The notes under the pieces: model-generated | Told to the model about the DNA's origin: nothing | The model's input: only the letters and a program-made list of their open reading frames with translations | Database searches by the model: none | Source of the DNA: Agapetus fuscipes | Taxonomy: Eukaryota > Arthropoda > Insecta > Trichoptera > Glossosomatidae | Reading direction: 5' to 3' | DNA: 64,000 nucleotides | Assembly: GCA_951799405.1 (NCBI GenBank) | Contig: OX637343.1 | Location: 15,106,524 to 15,170,523 of the forward strand | Program-made: the position numbers and the translations under genes | Part shown: positions 10,150-20,795 of the stretch, in pieces | Numbering within the stretch: position 1 is the first letter of the stretch | Layout of the letters: every line of letters starts with the position of its first letter

Positions 10150-10534
10150 TGTTACGATTTTAGGGTTCCAAAAGTCTTTCAATTAAAAATAATGGTCTTC
10201 TTATACAGTTGTTTATTTTACACTTTTAATAATTTATTTTCACAAAGATAGTCTCGATTATTCCATTACACTTGGTTTCTGTTCACTGATCAAGTTGGTT
10301 CAATGTGGTTGTAAAGCTCGTAGGATACTGGCTCTGCAAGCAACTTGCACCCTTTTTATACTCTTCAAAACAGTACAATCTAGATCTATATTCGCTAGAC
10401 AGTTCCAGAAAGGCGTAGTAATCATTATTTCTCGATGCTTCAAGTATTTTATTCAATGATTCCTACCCACACATATTTATGAGGATTCTTATTGCATAGT
10501 TATAGCTAATATCTATTCTAATATTTACATAACA
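10150..10534 (-). mobile_element. Solo LTR, family LTR-J, intact ends
   Basis: 385 bp with inverted TGTTA/TAACA termini (TGTTACG at 10150, CATAACA ending 10534) and a perfect 4-bp target duplication atac (10146-10149, 10535-10538). The minus strand has a TATA box gtataaaaagg and AATAAA signals. No internal element remains, so LTR-LTR recombination is likely. Confidence 0.8.
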
Positions 10535-10555
10535 ATACACATCACTGTTTTGAAC

Positions 10556-10590
10556 GCAAGTTCTCTACTGACTCAGCCATCGACCGGACT
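10556..10590 (-). mobile_element. SINE-B head fragment
   Basis: acgcaagttctctactgact then cagccatcgaccggac is the inverted 5' end of SINE-B only. Confidence 0.5.
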
Positions 10591-10879
10591 TATTAATTAT
10601 CAGTAAAAATAGCATCAAGTAAAAAATATATTATATAATAAATATATAAAGCTTCAGCGAGCCCCGTAGATATTAGTTATTGTTGAATTTTATTTTAAAC
10701 ACGTATTGTTGCAATCAACAATTATTAAAATATTCAATATTAAAATTCCACACAAAATACATGATCCCCTTCACACGTTTTAGCGTCAATTTGTAAATGC
10801 TTAGGAACACAGGAAGTCTGCTTAAAAGTTATAATGATTGCGATACAGAACTACAAGTACAAAACTTGGCTTTTCAACT

Positions 10880-11000
10880 TAACCCTAGTATAGAATATGT
10901 ACACTGAAAGGGCGCCTCTAGCGATCGTTTTATTTTGTAATCAATTTGGTTTAAACGCAATCGATGAGTTGCAACTTAAAGTTGCGTACTTGGAGTACAG
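10880..11000. mobile_element. MITE-L-like element
   Basis: Has the family core gcgcctctagcgatcg and an end aaccctagtatagaat resembling the accc.(a/g)agtata termini at 26435 and 38866. Ends are uncertain. Confidence 0.45.
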
Positions 11001-11336
11001 ATTAAATTCGTCTGAAGAATGTTGAGCACACACGCGCTAACTTTCTACCCTCTCTTTCGGGGACGGGGGTAAGTTTCCCTGTAGGGGTGAACACACTCGG
11101 TGAACGAGGTGACAAAGTCGATATGTATGCAAAGTGGGAGGTATCCAGCCTCATCTCTGAGCCTTTATACTGAGAAATATGTACGTACAAGTGTGTGTAC
11201 AGAGTTACACAGAAAAAGTTGGAGAAATTTGACTGCATCTGAAAATTATTTTGTTAAAATATGTGTATTCGGCTTTTCACCAAAGAATGTTTTGTACATG
11301 AAAAAGGCGTAGAAACTCAAAAAAAAAAAAAAAAAA
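11001..11336. other. Unassigned stretch with A run
   Basis: 11040-11110 is GC-richer (ggggacgggggtaag) with no recognisable frame. An 18-base A run ends near 11336 against the tail of the next SINE-B. Confidence 0.3.
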
Positions 11337-11663
11337 CGCAACTAAGCTACACATATAGTGTAACTTCTTGCCGCGTTATCCCCGAAGGGGTCGCATGTGG
11401 CGAGTTGAACCTATTTATTTTTACAGGTAAGGGGGCCGGCCTTACGCCAACCACTTCAGTTGAAGTGGAGGTTTCCCAGCTCCCTAGGGTGCTGGTACTC
11501 ATTTCTTGTGAAGGCTGAGTAAACCTTGCCGGTATTTTATTTTGGGGTTTGAAATAAACACCGAAATGGGAAATCATTTCTGACACCCTCGCCTCGGTGG
11601 GATTCGAACCCGAGCTCACGGAGCGGAATGCAAGCACTCTACCAACTAAGCTATCGACCGGAC
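11337..11663 (-). mobile_element. SINE-B, full length
   Basis: Left tail acgcaactaagctacacat; right head inverted, gattcgaacccgag and ctatcgaccggac. Highly similar to the copy at 44346. Confidence 0.88.
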
Positions 11664-11693
11664 AATGATGTTGAAATTAATGACTTTTTTATT

Positions 11694-12215
11694 TACGAGC
11701 TTTGTCGTCGCTGCAAAGCGCCTATTCTCAAATAATACCCAGTTGCTGTAAGACTGGATGGATCTTTTGATGACATGTCTTTGGTAAGTGTTTATGATTT
11801 TTTTAACCCAGCAAAGAGCATATTTGAAAATATAACTGGTTAAAGATTTTAAATTATGATTACGGTCGTTAGACATTTTAAAGAATGAAAAAAAAAACGG
11901 ATTTACTGACCGTGCAAAAGAGAAGAACGATTTTCTCTACGTTTCGTCGGAGTCATATCCGACGTCCTCAGGAGACGTGTGTCCTTTATAGGGAGGACCC
12001 ACGAACTGTTGAATTGTTGTTGTAAGATCGAGGCCGAAGGTTGTAGTAGTAAACGTAGAGAAAATCGTTCTGCTCTTTTGCACGGTCAATAAATCCGTTT
12101 TTTTTTTTTTCATTCTTTAAAATATCATTGGTGTTTTTTTTAACTTTACCGGGATTCCAACCCACAATCTTCTATTTACGCGTCCAAAGTGTTGCCACTG
12201 GACTACGGACCGGTC
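11694..12215 (-). mobile_element. SINE-A split by a foldback insertion
   Basis: 3' half at 11694-11840 (cagttgctgtaagactgg, aacccagcaaagagcata); 5' head at 12124-12215 (cgggattccaaccc, ccactggactacggaccggt). About 280 bases between them contain the palindromic element Q, so Q inserted after the SINE. Confidence 0.75.
11875..12123. mobile_element. Foldback element Q
   Basis: About 78-base arms, nearly perfect inverted copies: left attttaaagaatg then acggatttactgaccgtgca; right ends cattctttaaaat at 12123. The left arm holds a hairpin reading, on the minus strand, CTGAGGA-c-GTCGG..CCGAC-GAAAC. No coding capacity. Confidence 0.75.
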
Positions 12216-12611
12216 AATTGATTGATAAATTTTGTCTAAAAATGATAACTAGCGCATTGTACTTGCAACGTTTTTTTCTACTTCCTGAAACATTTGTGTT
12301 CTGCATGTTTGTCAGACTGACTGTACTATTGCTTAGTTTAATACATACTGTTAACAAGTAACTGAAACATGAAGTTTTCTAAAAATATATGGAAATATAA
12401 ACGCCAACTAAGGCGCTACGTAAGATTTTATACATTTTTGGTAATACGCTATGAATAAGTTTGAACGTAGGTAATGTTATATACTTGGTGTTCCGTATCA
12501 GTAATGGCGCATACCGCGGCTTCGTTCTAGGGAGGGGCGGAACAAGCTCGGAGGGAATTCAGTTCACAAATTTATTTCTATTTGACAGATTAGAGGACAA
12601 ACAAACGTGTA
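12216..12611. other. Unassigned AT-rich spacer
   Basis: No gene or clear repeat. 12520-12550 is a short GC-rich patch (ggaggggcggaacaagctcgg). Confidence 0.3.
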
Positions 12612-12760
12612 CGCAACGCAACTAAGCTACACATATAGTAACTTCTTTCCGCGTTATCCCCGAAGGATTTCGCATGTAACGAGTGAAACCTTTTTATTCT
12701 TACAGGTTAGATGAGCGGTCTTACGCAAACCACTTCTGTTGAAGTAGTAGTTTCCCAGCG
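12612..12760 (-). mobile_element. SINE-B 3' half
   Basis: Tail acgcaacgcaactaagctac to cacttctgttgaagtag; the tRNA-like head is missing (5'-truncated). Confidence 0.75.
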
Positions 12761-12781
12761 TCAAATTTACTTAAATTATTG

Positions 12782-13013
12782 TTTACTTTGTAGTTTATCA
12801 CCAATACTGTGAAAAATATTTGCTGTGCCTATGTCACCCCCGTTACAACAAAGGTGGACAAGAGTTGCAGGTCTTGTGTTCATTTGAGATTTGCGTTTGT
12901 ATGTTGTAAGTTGAATGTGGCATTTATAAGAGAACACTCACACTTGTCTGTTTGTGGGCATGCATTGAATATAAATAATTAATGATTTATATCTCTGCAA
13001 CTTAGATTACAGA
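12782..13013 (+). repeat. Rep-C copy, old
   Basis: Diverged (accaatactgtgaaaaatat, gacaagagttgcagg) but colinear to ctgcaacttagattaca. Confidence 0.7.
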
Positions 13014-13024
13014 ATGATCCATTT

Positions 13025-13281
13025 CTAAATCTAAAATCTAAATCTAAGCTACAAAGATATGTATCATTTGAGATTCATATTTAATGCATTCCCACAAACA
13101 GACACGCATAACTTCGTGCTCACACATGCCGCATGTAGACCTACAATATAAAAAACCCAATCTCAAATGAACATAAGCCCTGCAACTCTTGCCGACCTTC
13201 CCTGAAACAGAGGTGACAATGGCAAAGTGAACCATTTTTTACAGTATGGGTGGTCAGCCTCATACCAAATTATAAGTCAAC
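13025..13281 (-). repeat. Rep-C copy
   Basis: Tail at left (aatctaaatctaagctac), start at right (aaattataagtcaa). It lies tail-to-tail with the preceding copy. Confidence 0.85.
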
Positions 13282-14117
13282 AAGAAAAATAGTTTTTACT
13301 TTATAACTGTTATAAAGTATTGTATTCGTCCGAAAAAACAAATGAGGTTTCAACGGAAATGAGTTGTCCTGCACCAGGAGATGCAAAAAAACCTAATTTG
13401 TCGAGCTATTATATTACTACTGAACTATACTATACTGAAATAAAAATCAAAGCTATTGAAAATTTATTCTTTCTTCTTAAAATATATACATTCCTGGTAC
13501 ATATCCACAACATGAATTTTCACTCAAAATCCGAAACCCCTCCTACATTATTACACGGTACCAAATCAATACCTTCATCCCTTGGTCTAGAAATTTATTT
13601 GCCGTCAATGTCAGTTAGTACGGTAGACGTCCACTTAAGGGGAGGTGAGCCAAGCACAAAACATCCCATGAAAACTCACCAAAAACTACATGGAAAATTA
13701 AACAGCGCTCCTATTGGGAGTTCAAGTTGCCGTTTATTTTTAGTTGAACTCTATTTTCGAGTATATACTTGGGGTACTGGTTTCAGTCCCAGAGGTCGTA
13801 AAGATGGTTAAACGTCCAGCTCTCTCCGTACAGCGAAGACAAAGGATTTCAGGGTACGAACTGATATGGTAGGAATCGAGATTTCATATATCAATAGATT
13901 TGATATTGTATAGAATTAATTTAAGGTGAAATCCATGAACATCCTGTTCCTGTGTTTTTTTCGATAGGTTTTTTATCTTTGTCTTTTATCAAAATCTTTT
14001 CCTTAGCAACTATTTAAAATTAAATAAAGGAAATAGAAAAAGCGTAATTTACAAAACAATAAACTCTAAAATAAAAGAAATGAACAACAAGAAAATTAAC
14101 AATGAGAAATTAACAAC
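13282..14117. other. Non-coding stretch with MITE-L trace
   Basis: A 163-codon open frame (13320-13811) is present, but its composition has no recognisable domain and it runs into a MITE-L-like piece at about 13700-13800 (cagcgctcctattgggag, cgagtatatacttgggg). I do not call a gene. Confidence 0.35.
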
Positions 14118-14450
14118 AGCTGGTAAAATGCTGGAGTGATGTTTTCCGGGATCTGTTGCCGTGGTCTGTGGGAGCTGGAGCTTCCGGACGTTTCGCTATT
14201 TCTGCGATGGGCTTCTTCAGCGTAAAGTATGATGATGATGATGATGATGATCTTGATGAGAACTGCATCACAGTTCTCATCAAGATCATCATTCTCAGTT
14301 CTCGTCATGATCATCATCATCATCATACTTCACGCTGAAGTAGCCCATCGCAGAAATGGGCGAAACGTCCGGAAGCTCCAGCTCCCACAGACCACGGCAA
14401 CAGATCCCGGAAAACATCACTACAGCAGTATCAGCCGGCGATGTAAGCCT
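14118..14450. mobile_element. Foldback element F, copy 1
   Basis: Inverted arms of over 100 bases (left tgctggagtgatgttttccg, ggagctggagcttccggacg; right their complements to about 14440, with gccggcgatgtaagcc beyond). The centre is atgatgatg repeats plus a smaller palindrome, cttgatgagaactg. Each arm carries a CTGA(A)GA-stem-GAAAC hairpin. Matches 63257-63514 and 30879-31005. Confidence 0.75.
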
Positions 14451-14539
14451 AAAACTGGTAAAATGTTCGAACAGAGTTCAAGTACAGGGAAATTAACAAA
14501 AAAAAGAATATCGGATGAAGAGATTGGTAGAGTGGTGAC

Positions 14540-14705
14540 CTCGGTAAGATAAGAGAAGCAGAGGGAGATCTCCCACGAGATGGTCGGATGATATAAAAAG
14601 GCTTGCTGGAGACTGGATTCAAAAAGCGCAAGACAGAGATGGATGGAGAGATATGGGGGAGGCCTATGTCCAGCAGTGGATGGAGATGGCTGTATAAGAA
14701 GAAGA
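14540..14705 (+). mobile_element. RTE-like LINE C-terminal fragment
   Basis: One frame reads RWSDDIKRLAGDWIQKAQDR then GEAYVQQWMEM, the RTE/BovB-type C-terminal words common in insects, followed by a gaagaaga tail. 5'-truncated and inactive. Confidence 0.7.
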
Positions 14706-14725
14706 TACTTATAGAAAAATAAAGG

Positions 14726-15047
14726 TGGACCGGTCCTTAGTCCGTAGTGGCAACACTTCGGACTCGTAAATGGAAGGTTGTGGATTCGGATCCCGGCGGA
14801 GCACAACAAATATACCATTTATATTTCGAATGTGCTCTTCGCTGGGTTGAAAAATTCATAAACCTTTACCAATGACCGGTCACCTAAGGTCCATCCAGCC
14901 TTACAGCAACTGGGTCTTGCTGAGTATTGGCGCTTTGTAGCGACGACCAAGCTCGAACACCTCTGCGGCACTACAACAAGTGCCATAGACCCTAGAGTCA
15001 TTAGAATCTAGGGAGTCTCCCGCACAGGATTTCTTAAAAAAGCAAAA
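14726..15047 (+). mobile_element. SINE-A, poly(A)-tail type, full length
   Basis: Head ggaccggtccttagtccgta with a small duplication in the A-box region (gtccgtagtgg), as at 41409. 3' module ends gagtctcccgcacaggattt. Confidence 0.85.
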
Positions 15048-16014
15048 ACATGGAAGGATAAAAAAAACCTCATAATTCTTTTATAACCTAATGATGATTA
15101 CTGTGTAGTCGAAAACGTTTGTGCCCAAATAATTAAATATTAAAGAGTGAAAATAAAACAGTGTTTGAATAACTAAAGATAAGATGAATTTTCACAGTGT
15201 TAATGCACCAACCATCCAAAATACTTGATTAATAAATTCACACAATTACATGTTCGTGACAATATTTTATTTTTCGTATGTAATATTTTCCCTACCTGCT
15301 TTTCTGCCTCTATAAGATGTTGATTGTCATTGTTACGTTTACGCAGTATAATATAATAAAAGCATGTAGGGCTCCAGCAGTTGAGAGGAATGATTCATAA
15401 GAAAGAGTCGTAATTTTACCGCAAGTGGTCTCAACACTGTACAGAAACGTGTTATGAAGAATCTGAAGGCCCATTTCGTGAGTGAAGCTACAGAAAGATC
15501 TGTAACATTTATTTTTTGAGAAACATAAGAATACTTTCCGTAAATTCAAAAGGAAGAAAAACAAAGTTTTAATTCACTTTTATTTATCTTTTTGCTCAAA
15601 CGTTTTGGCCTAATAAGGCATCTTCAGGAGCGTAATAGTTACAAATATTTTTATTAATGAAGATGCATTATTAGGCTGCACTTTTTTCTCTGTGTTAACA
15701 GAAATACCCTTTAGAATATTACATCACAAGAAAAAATATTCTTAATCCTCTCAAATATTACTAGATTAACAAAGCGACTTTTATTACAAAAAATAATTAA
15801 AATAAATATATATCGTCTCGTCAGTGCTTGTTTGGATCATAAAACATTTGATTCAAAGATGATCTTTAAATGAAATTGTCTTAAGAATCACAAGTCATAT
15901 TACACAATCTGAGATAATAAAAAAACGTAAAACACGAAATTGAGAGAGTTTTTTTGTAATATTTACAAAAATGATTTCCAGTTTTCATTAGACACATAGG
16001 TTTAGCACACATAC
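15048..16014. other. AT-rich DNA with two hairpin-motif remnants
   Basis: No gene. 15087-15114 (CTAATGA-t-GATTAC..GTAGTC-GAAAA) and, on the minus strand, 15601-15627 (CTGAAGA-t-GCC..GGC-CAAAA) are degenerate copies of the recurrent hairpin. Downstream, gtgaaaataaaacagtgttt also occurs at 28738. Confidence 0.4.
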
Positions 16015-16080
16015 AAAAATTGCTCATGTGAAATAACTTCTGATGAACATAAGACAAACAAGCACTAAGGAGACGATGTG
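16015..16080 (+). repeat. Repeat K fragment
   Basis: ttgctcatgtgaaataactt, gaacataagacaaacaagca; same words as 2595. Confidence 0.5.
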
Positions 16081-16134
16081 TGTACATAGATCCCTCAAAC
16101 ATTTTTTCTTAAATTTGATTCAAGTTTTAATAAT

Positions 16135-16318
16135 GCATTCTGTTGGAAAAGATCAATGTGTTTCATCTCCAACAACATTGAATACTGGAGTTCCACAGGG
16201 CTCCGTCTGGGGACCGCTGTTTTTTATAAGAAAAAGCTCCTCAAAGCTGTCAGCCACTGGGAAGCTGACCATCTCGTTGAATTTAATGTTAAAAAAACGC
16301 AGGCTTGTCAGATACCCT
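16135..16318 (+). mobile_element. LINE reverse-transcriptase fragment
   Basis: One frame gives LNTGVPQGSVWGPLFF, the GVPQGS..GPLLF RT motif. After a frame change it gives WEADHLVEFNVKKTQAC, a motif seen between the RT palm and thumb of jockey/CR1-like LINEs. The YADD box between them is deleted. Confidence 0.7.
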
Positions 16319-16319
16319 T

Positions 16320-16625
16320 GTGGACCAGAAACGGGAGCCTAGGAGCGCCCACCCAGGGGCTCCAACGTGTGGAGGCGTCCGCCTCAAGAGCAGAGTGTTT
16401 TAGTGACAAGGTCGGGCCATTCCCTTATTTCCATTTTTTTCCCCATATTATTAAAGTAAATAAACCCTGATTTGTTCATGTTAAACTCATCTTTTAATTA
16501 AATATACAACCTTCCCAAAATTCAAGTAACCAACGCAAAGAAAGAACCTCACGCCCTGAGAGTGATGCTGATGAGAGCTAGCCGGAAGTAAGTATCCTGA
16601 AGGTACATCTGAAGGTACCTTTTAA
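16320..16625 (+). repeat. Repeat D, copy 1
   Basis: Matches 20790-21190 inverted: aggagcgcccac, tgtggaggcgtccgcctc, gtcgggccattcccttattt, aagtaaataaaccc, gccctgagagtgatgctgatg. Contains an AATAAA signal. Probably a LINE 3' region or an unclassified element. Confidence 0.6.
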
Positions 16626-16639
16626 TCTTAACATAACAC

Positions 16640-16770
16640 GGTATCTGTGTTTCCATCACAATTTAACCTTGCCCTTTTCAAATCCAATATTAATCGCCAT
16701 TTCCTCTCAGTGTCTCAAAACAAAGCAACGCCACACACACCACAGCGCTGCGCAGCTAACGGCCCTGCTA
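16640..16770 (+). mobile_element. LINE C-terminal coding remnant
   Basis: Frame reads FPSQFNLALFKSNINRHFLS, typical of the extreme C-terminus of jockey/CR1-like ORF2. Likely part of the same old element as 16135-16318, with repeat D between the two pieces. Confidence 0.55.
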
Positions 16771-16798
16771 CCGGACATGGACAACTGCCACATCACCA

Positions 16799-16893
16799 AC
16801 ACCTCTGCGGCACTATAACAAGTGTCATAGACCCTTAGAGTCTCTCGAATCTAGGGAGTCTCCCGCATAGGCTTTCTTAAAAAAAAAAAAATA
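16799..16893 (+). mobile_element. SINE-A 3' end, poly(A) type
   Basis: acctctgcggcactataaca to ggctttcttaaaaa; 5'-truncated. The A run leads into LINE-C. Confidence 0.75.
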
Positions 16894-16903
16894 ATAATAA
16901 TGT

Positions 16904-17898
16904 ATATCAGGGAACTGGAAGGCTTTGCACAAAAATGGGGTGTTAGAATGCATATTTATGCGTATGATTGCCAAATATATGCGCACTGCAGACCAGAGGT
17001 TACCACGGAAACGCTAAACAAAGTGAGGAATTGCATAGAAGATATATGGTTTTGGATGTCTACGCATCGGTTGATGCTAAACCAAGAAAAAACGGAAGTA
17101 ATGTGGATGACTTCTCCAAAGAGAGCACACATGATAGACAACAACAGCCCTATAAAATTGTCTAATGTTGACATTTTGCCTTCTTCTTGTATCAAACTCC
17201 TGGGAGTTCTCCTAGACAGTTGTCTGACTATGAAACTTCAAATAAGTAAGACCGTTAGTTCGAGTTTCTACGGATTTCGGCAAATCAAGCTTGTTAATAA
17301 CTGTCTACCAATGGAAGCAAGGAAAGCTTTAGTAAATGCATTTGTGGTATCAAAAATAAACTACTGCAATAGCTTATATGCAGGCCAACCAAAATGTCAA
17401 TTGAATAGGCTACAATTGGTTGTAAATGCGTGCGCTCTCATGATTGCTGGTCAGTCGAAATTTACACACATTACTCCTCTTCTCCAGAAGCTTCACTGGC
17501 TCCGTATACTGGAGCGCATCGAGTTCAAAGTGTGCACGATGGTTCACAAAGCTTTATTTGGAAAAACACCCAAATATCTCGCTGATTTAATCAAACCAGT
17601 CACCCTCGGCAAAAAAAGCCTTACACTGCGCTCGGCTAAGACTGGAGCCAAATCAAGAATTGAAGAACCTGTAAGAAGAGTTTACACATTATTTGGAGAG
17701 CGTGCATTTGCAGTTGCTGGTCCTCTGGCCTGGAACCACCTGCAACATCATGTGAGAGAGCTAGAGGACAATAGAAAGTTCCGGAATGCACTGAAGACAA
17801 GCAAATTTCTGGCATCGTTTGCACCAGCGCCCTTGGAGTGACTACATCACGAAACGGCGCTATAAAGAAATCATCAACTCATCATCATCATCATCATT
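16904..17898 (+). mobile_element. LINE-C, 5'-truncated CR1/L2-like element
   Basis: Open frame of about 313 codons (16900-17841). Start: YAYDCQIY, a mutated YADDTQIY catalytic box (second Asp lost), so the RT is dead. Then NQEKTEVMW, KLLGVLLDSCLTM, VVSKINYCNSLYAG, NRLQLVVNACALM, HITPLLQKLHWLRI, GERAFAVAGPLAWN: palm end, thumb and C-terminal region of CR1/L2-type ORF2. Everything upstream (endonuclease, fingers) is missing. The 3' end gcgcccttggagtgactaca and a (tca)n tail are intact. The frame is open to its natural end, so this is a fairly young copy. Related: 6500, 30197, 39265, 55262. Confidence 0.88.
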
Positions 17899-18056
17899 CA
17901 ACGAATTTCTATAGTAAGATATGTAAGTTAAAATAATTTATTCCCTTTTGTGATTAAAAACAGCTATATAAGAATATATTGATGGACAAAAATATATGTG
18001 TATATTTTTATTTTTTATGAAACGTCAGCAAAACACAAATAAACAAGTGAACTTTG

Positions 18057-18278
18057 TATTCTATAATCTGTAATCTTAGTTGCAAAAATATATTAACATT
18101 TAAAGCTCATATCAAATGCATGCCCACAAACAAACACGTGCATTTCACGTTTTTACAAATGCTGAATGTGTACACACGCATAAAATCCAAACCTCAAATG
18201 AATCTTCTACAAATTTTGACGACCTTCCCTAACACAGGGGTGACATTGGCAAAGTGAATCATTTTACAGTTCACCGAT
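18057..18278 (-). repeat. Rep-C copy
   Basis: Tail ataatctgtaatcttagttg at left; right end near tcattttacagtt is slightly short of the family start. Confidence 0.75.
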
Positions 18279-18310
18279 ATAACTCAAGTTTGATTGGTTT
18301 GAGAAGGACA

Positions 18311-18312
<2 letters not shown>

Positions 18313-18406
<94 letters not shown>

Positions 18407-18718
18407 AAATCCTGTGCGGGAGACTCCCTAGATTCTGAAGACTCTAGGGGTCTATGACACTTGTTGTAGTGCCGCAGAGGTGTACGAGCTTGGTCGTCGC
18501 TACAAAGCGCCAATACTCAAGCAAGACCCAGTTGCTGTAAGGCTGGATGGACCCTTGGTGACCGGTCATTGGTAAAGGCTTATGAATTCTTCAACCCAGC
18601 GAAGAGCACATTCGAAATATTAATGGTATTTTTGTGTGCTCCGCCGGGATCCGAATCCACAACCTTCCAAATATTTACGAGTCCGAAGTGTTGCCACAAC
18701 GGACTACGGACCGGTCCG
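18313..18718 (-). mobile_element. SINE-A, poly(A) type, with 90-nt tail
   Basis: On the minus strand: head at right (ggaccggtccgtagtccgtt), body, module ending gcacaggattttctt, then an uninterrupted 90-base A tail (T run 18313-18402). Such a long pure tail suggests recent insertion, or an assembly artefact in the run length. Confidence 0.88.
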
Positions 18719-18892
18719 AGACATTGTAACAAAATAACAATATAATCACCTACGAGTATAAGATTAATTTTAGGAAACAAAAATAGCCTTGATATTTTTA
18801 CAATTTGTCAAATATGAATTCTAACATAAGAGATTTGACTGGTTCAAAAAGAAATCCTTTTGAGAAAAATACACAGCAAAAGAGAGTTTTTA

Positions 18893-19148
18893 AATCTTAA
18901 TCTAAATCTAAGCTGCAAAGATATGTATCATTTGAGATTCATATTAAATGCATTCCCACAAGCAGACATGCATAATTTCGCGCTTACACATGCTGCATGT
19001 GGACCTACAATATAAAAACCCCAATCTCAAATGAACATAAGTCCTGCAACTCTTGCCGACCTGCCCTGAAGCACGGGTGACATTGGCAAAGTGAATCATT
19101 TTTTTACAGTATGGGTGGTCAGCCGCATACCAACCTATCAGTCAAGGA
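18893..19148 (-). repeat. Rep-C copy
   Basis: Complete, tail aatctaaatctaagctgcaa at left, tcaagga at right. Confidence 0.85.
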
Positions 19149-19859
19149 GAGTTTCCTTTTTAAAAATAGTTCACATACAGTTATCATATTATATATAAAG
19201 TATATTTAAAACCTTTTAAGCTCGGTTACACAAACGCTTTTACGTTGGTAAATAAAAATTATACAGAGCCCACACGTTCGGCGTAGACTCTGTTTATAAT
19301 AATATGCAGATGCTACGAAAGGTCTACGAGAAAAAAAAAAGTGCTACGGATCCACTCGTAGCTTCGCGCGCCATTTGCGAAAGTAAGAATCCCTGTTCCT
19401 TTACAGGAAAAGATATTCAGAACAAACTCTTGAAAGAAAGAGGAAGAACGGAGAAAGTATGCCTTTATATATTCTAAAAGAAACCTCGTAGCCTTTTTTT
19501 TATTTCTAGTGTGTTTATTCTGTTCGTGTAAATATTATTGAGACTGTTTTTATTTTGTTGTTTTGTTTTTAGTGTATGGTGTTTTTTTTTTCTTTTCTGT
19601 ATGTTATATTTAAAATGTTTTTCGTGTTATTCGTTTTTCATTATAAATTGTTTTTTTTTAAGTGTTGTCTGTTTTTTTTCTTTTTGGAAGAAAAGAGTTA
19701 ATGTTGTTTTGTTGTTTTTCCAAGTTGGAAATTTTGTTAAATGGCGTATTTGACCCAATTTGGAAACTATTCACTTAACTTAATAAGTGCGCAAAGCACT
19801 TTTTCCATGAAAGCATAAATTTCATTTAAAGAAACGGAACGAAATAATGTATGTGATGA
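19149..19859. other. AT-rich spacer
   Basis: No gene. 19260-19320 (ggcgtagactctgtttataa, atatgcagat) resembles 63590-63620. 19490-19740 is T-rich, low complexity. Confidence 0.3.
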
Positions 19860-19936
19860 GACCGGTCCGTAGTCTAGTGGAAACGCTTCGGACTCTTCAA
19901 TGGAAGTTCTTGGGTGCGAATCCCATCGAAGCACAC
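19860..19936 (+). mobile_element. SINE-A head only
   Basis: gaccggtccgtagtctagtg to gaatcccatcgaagcacac; body missing, replaced by the tail of an inverted Rep-C. Confidence 0.75.
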
Positions 19937-19937
19937 C

Positions 19938-20240
19938 TAATCTAATCTGATCTAATTTAACTTGCAAAATATATTTGTAACATTAAAAATTCACAGTATA
20001 TGCACTTTCACAAACGGACATGCACAAGTTTGCGCTTAAACATGCCGCATGTGGTCCTACAACATAAAAACCCGAATCTTACATGGACATACACCCTTCA
20101 ACCCTTGCCGACCTTCCCTGAAAACAGGGGTGACATTGGCAAAGTGAACCATTTTCTACAGCATGGGTGGTCAGCCGCATACCAACCTATAAGTCAAGGA
20201 ACATACACAACAAATTACATTTTTAAAATATGCATAAAAA
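19938..20240 (-). repeat. Rep-C copy with upstream spacer
   Basis: Complete Rep-C (19938-20200) plus about 40 bases (aacatacacaacaaattaca) also found beside the copies at 43303 and 54232. This shows the repeat unit can extend upstream of ccttgactta. Confidence 0.8.
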
Positions 20241-20261
20241 CACCGCTAAAAGTATATATAA

Positions 20262-20385
20262 ATTTTTCACCCAGCGAAGAGTATATTTGAATATATATTT
20301 GGTATATTTTTGTGCTCTTACGGGATTCTAACCCACAACCTTCCATTAAAGAGTCAGGAGTGCTATTCACTAGACTACGGACCAG
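20262..20385 (-). mobile_element. SINE-A 5' part
   Basis: Inverted head (cactagactacggacc) and first body part (ttcacccagcgaagag); 3' part absent. Confidence 0.75.
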
Positions 20386-20639
20386 ATATGTTAAGGATAT
20401 AAAAATAATTCGTGAAAATAGACACATATTTATTCAAAAAGAGTACCGTTTTTTTTTCAAAAGAATATTCGTTTCGTTTCCTTGCACCATCTGATTTTCA
20501 TTTTTCACACAGATTTTTCTAGATTTGCATGGAAAATTCGCACGTCAGAATCGGTAGAGATAATGGATCTGAGATTCTATCTTTTATTGGATTTCATGAC
20601 CGCCTTGCGAACGGAGAGATAGCGAAATCTGACATTACA

Positions 20640-20795
20640 TTTTTCAATTGATATTTTGTGACAAAGTGGCTTTTTGAATTGGTTCCACGAAAAATCGGGC
20701 ACAGACAATCCATCCACAGACAGCTCGTCTATGAAAACATCGGTTACAAAGACATTTCGGTCCCAGACAACTCACTCACAAGTTTTTATGTTTAA
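20640..20795 (-). repeat. Module O1: degenerate ~22-bp periodic repeat
   Basis: Successive variants of the word gtgac(c)ga.nngtctgtg on the minus strand (ccacagacagctcgtc, gttacaaagacatttcggtc, ccagacaactcactcac). Similar modules lie at 21430 and, in the other direction, 22440. Confidence 0.5.

Noticed and set aside
13320..13811. 163-codon open frame
   Set aside because: No recognisable domain, composition like surrounding DNA, and it runs through a MITE-L-like piece.
18254..18513. Poly-Phe / poly-Lys frames across the T run
   Set aside because: Produced by the SINE tail homopolymer.
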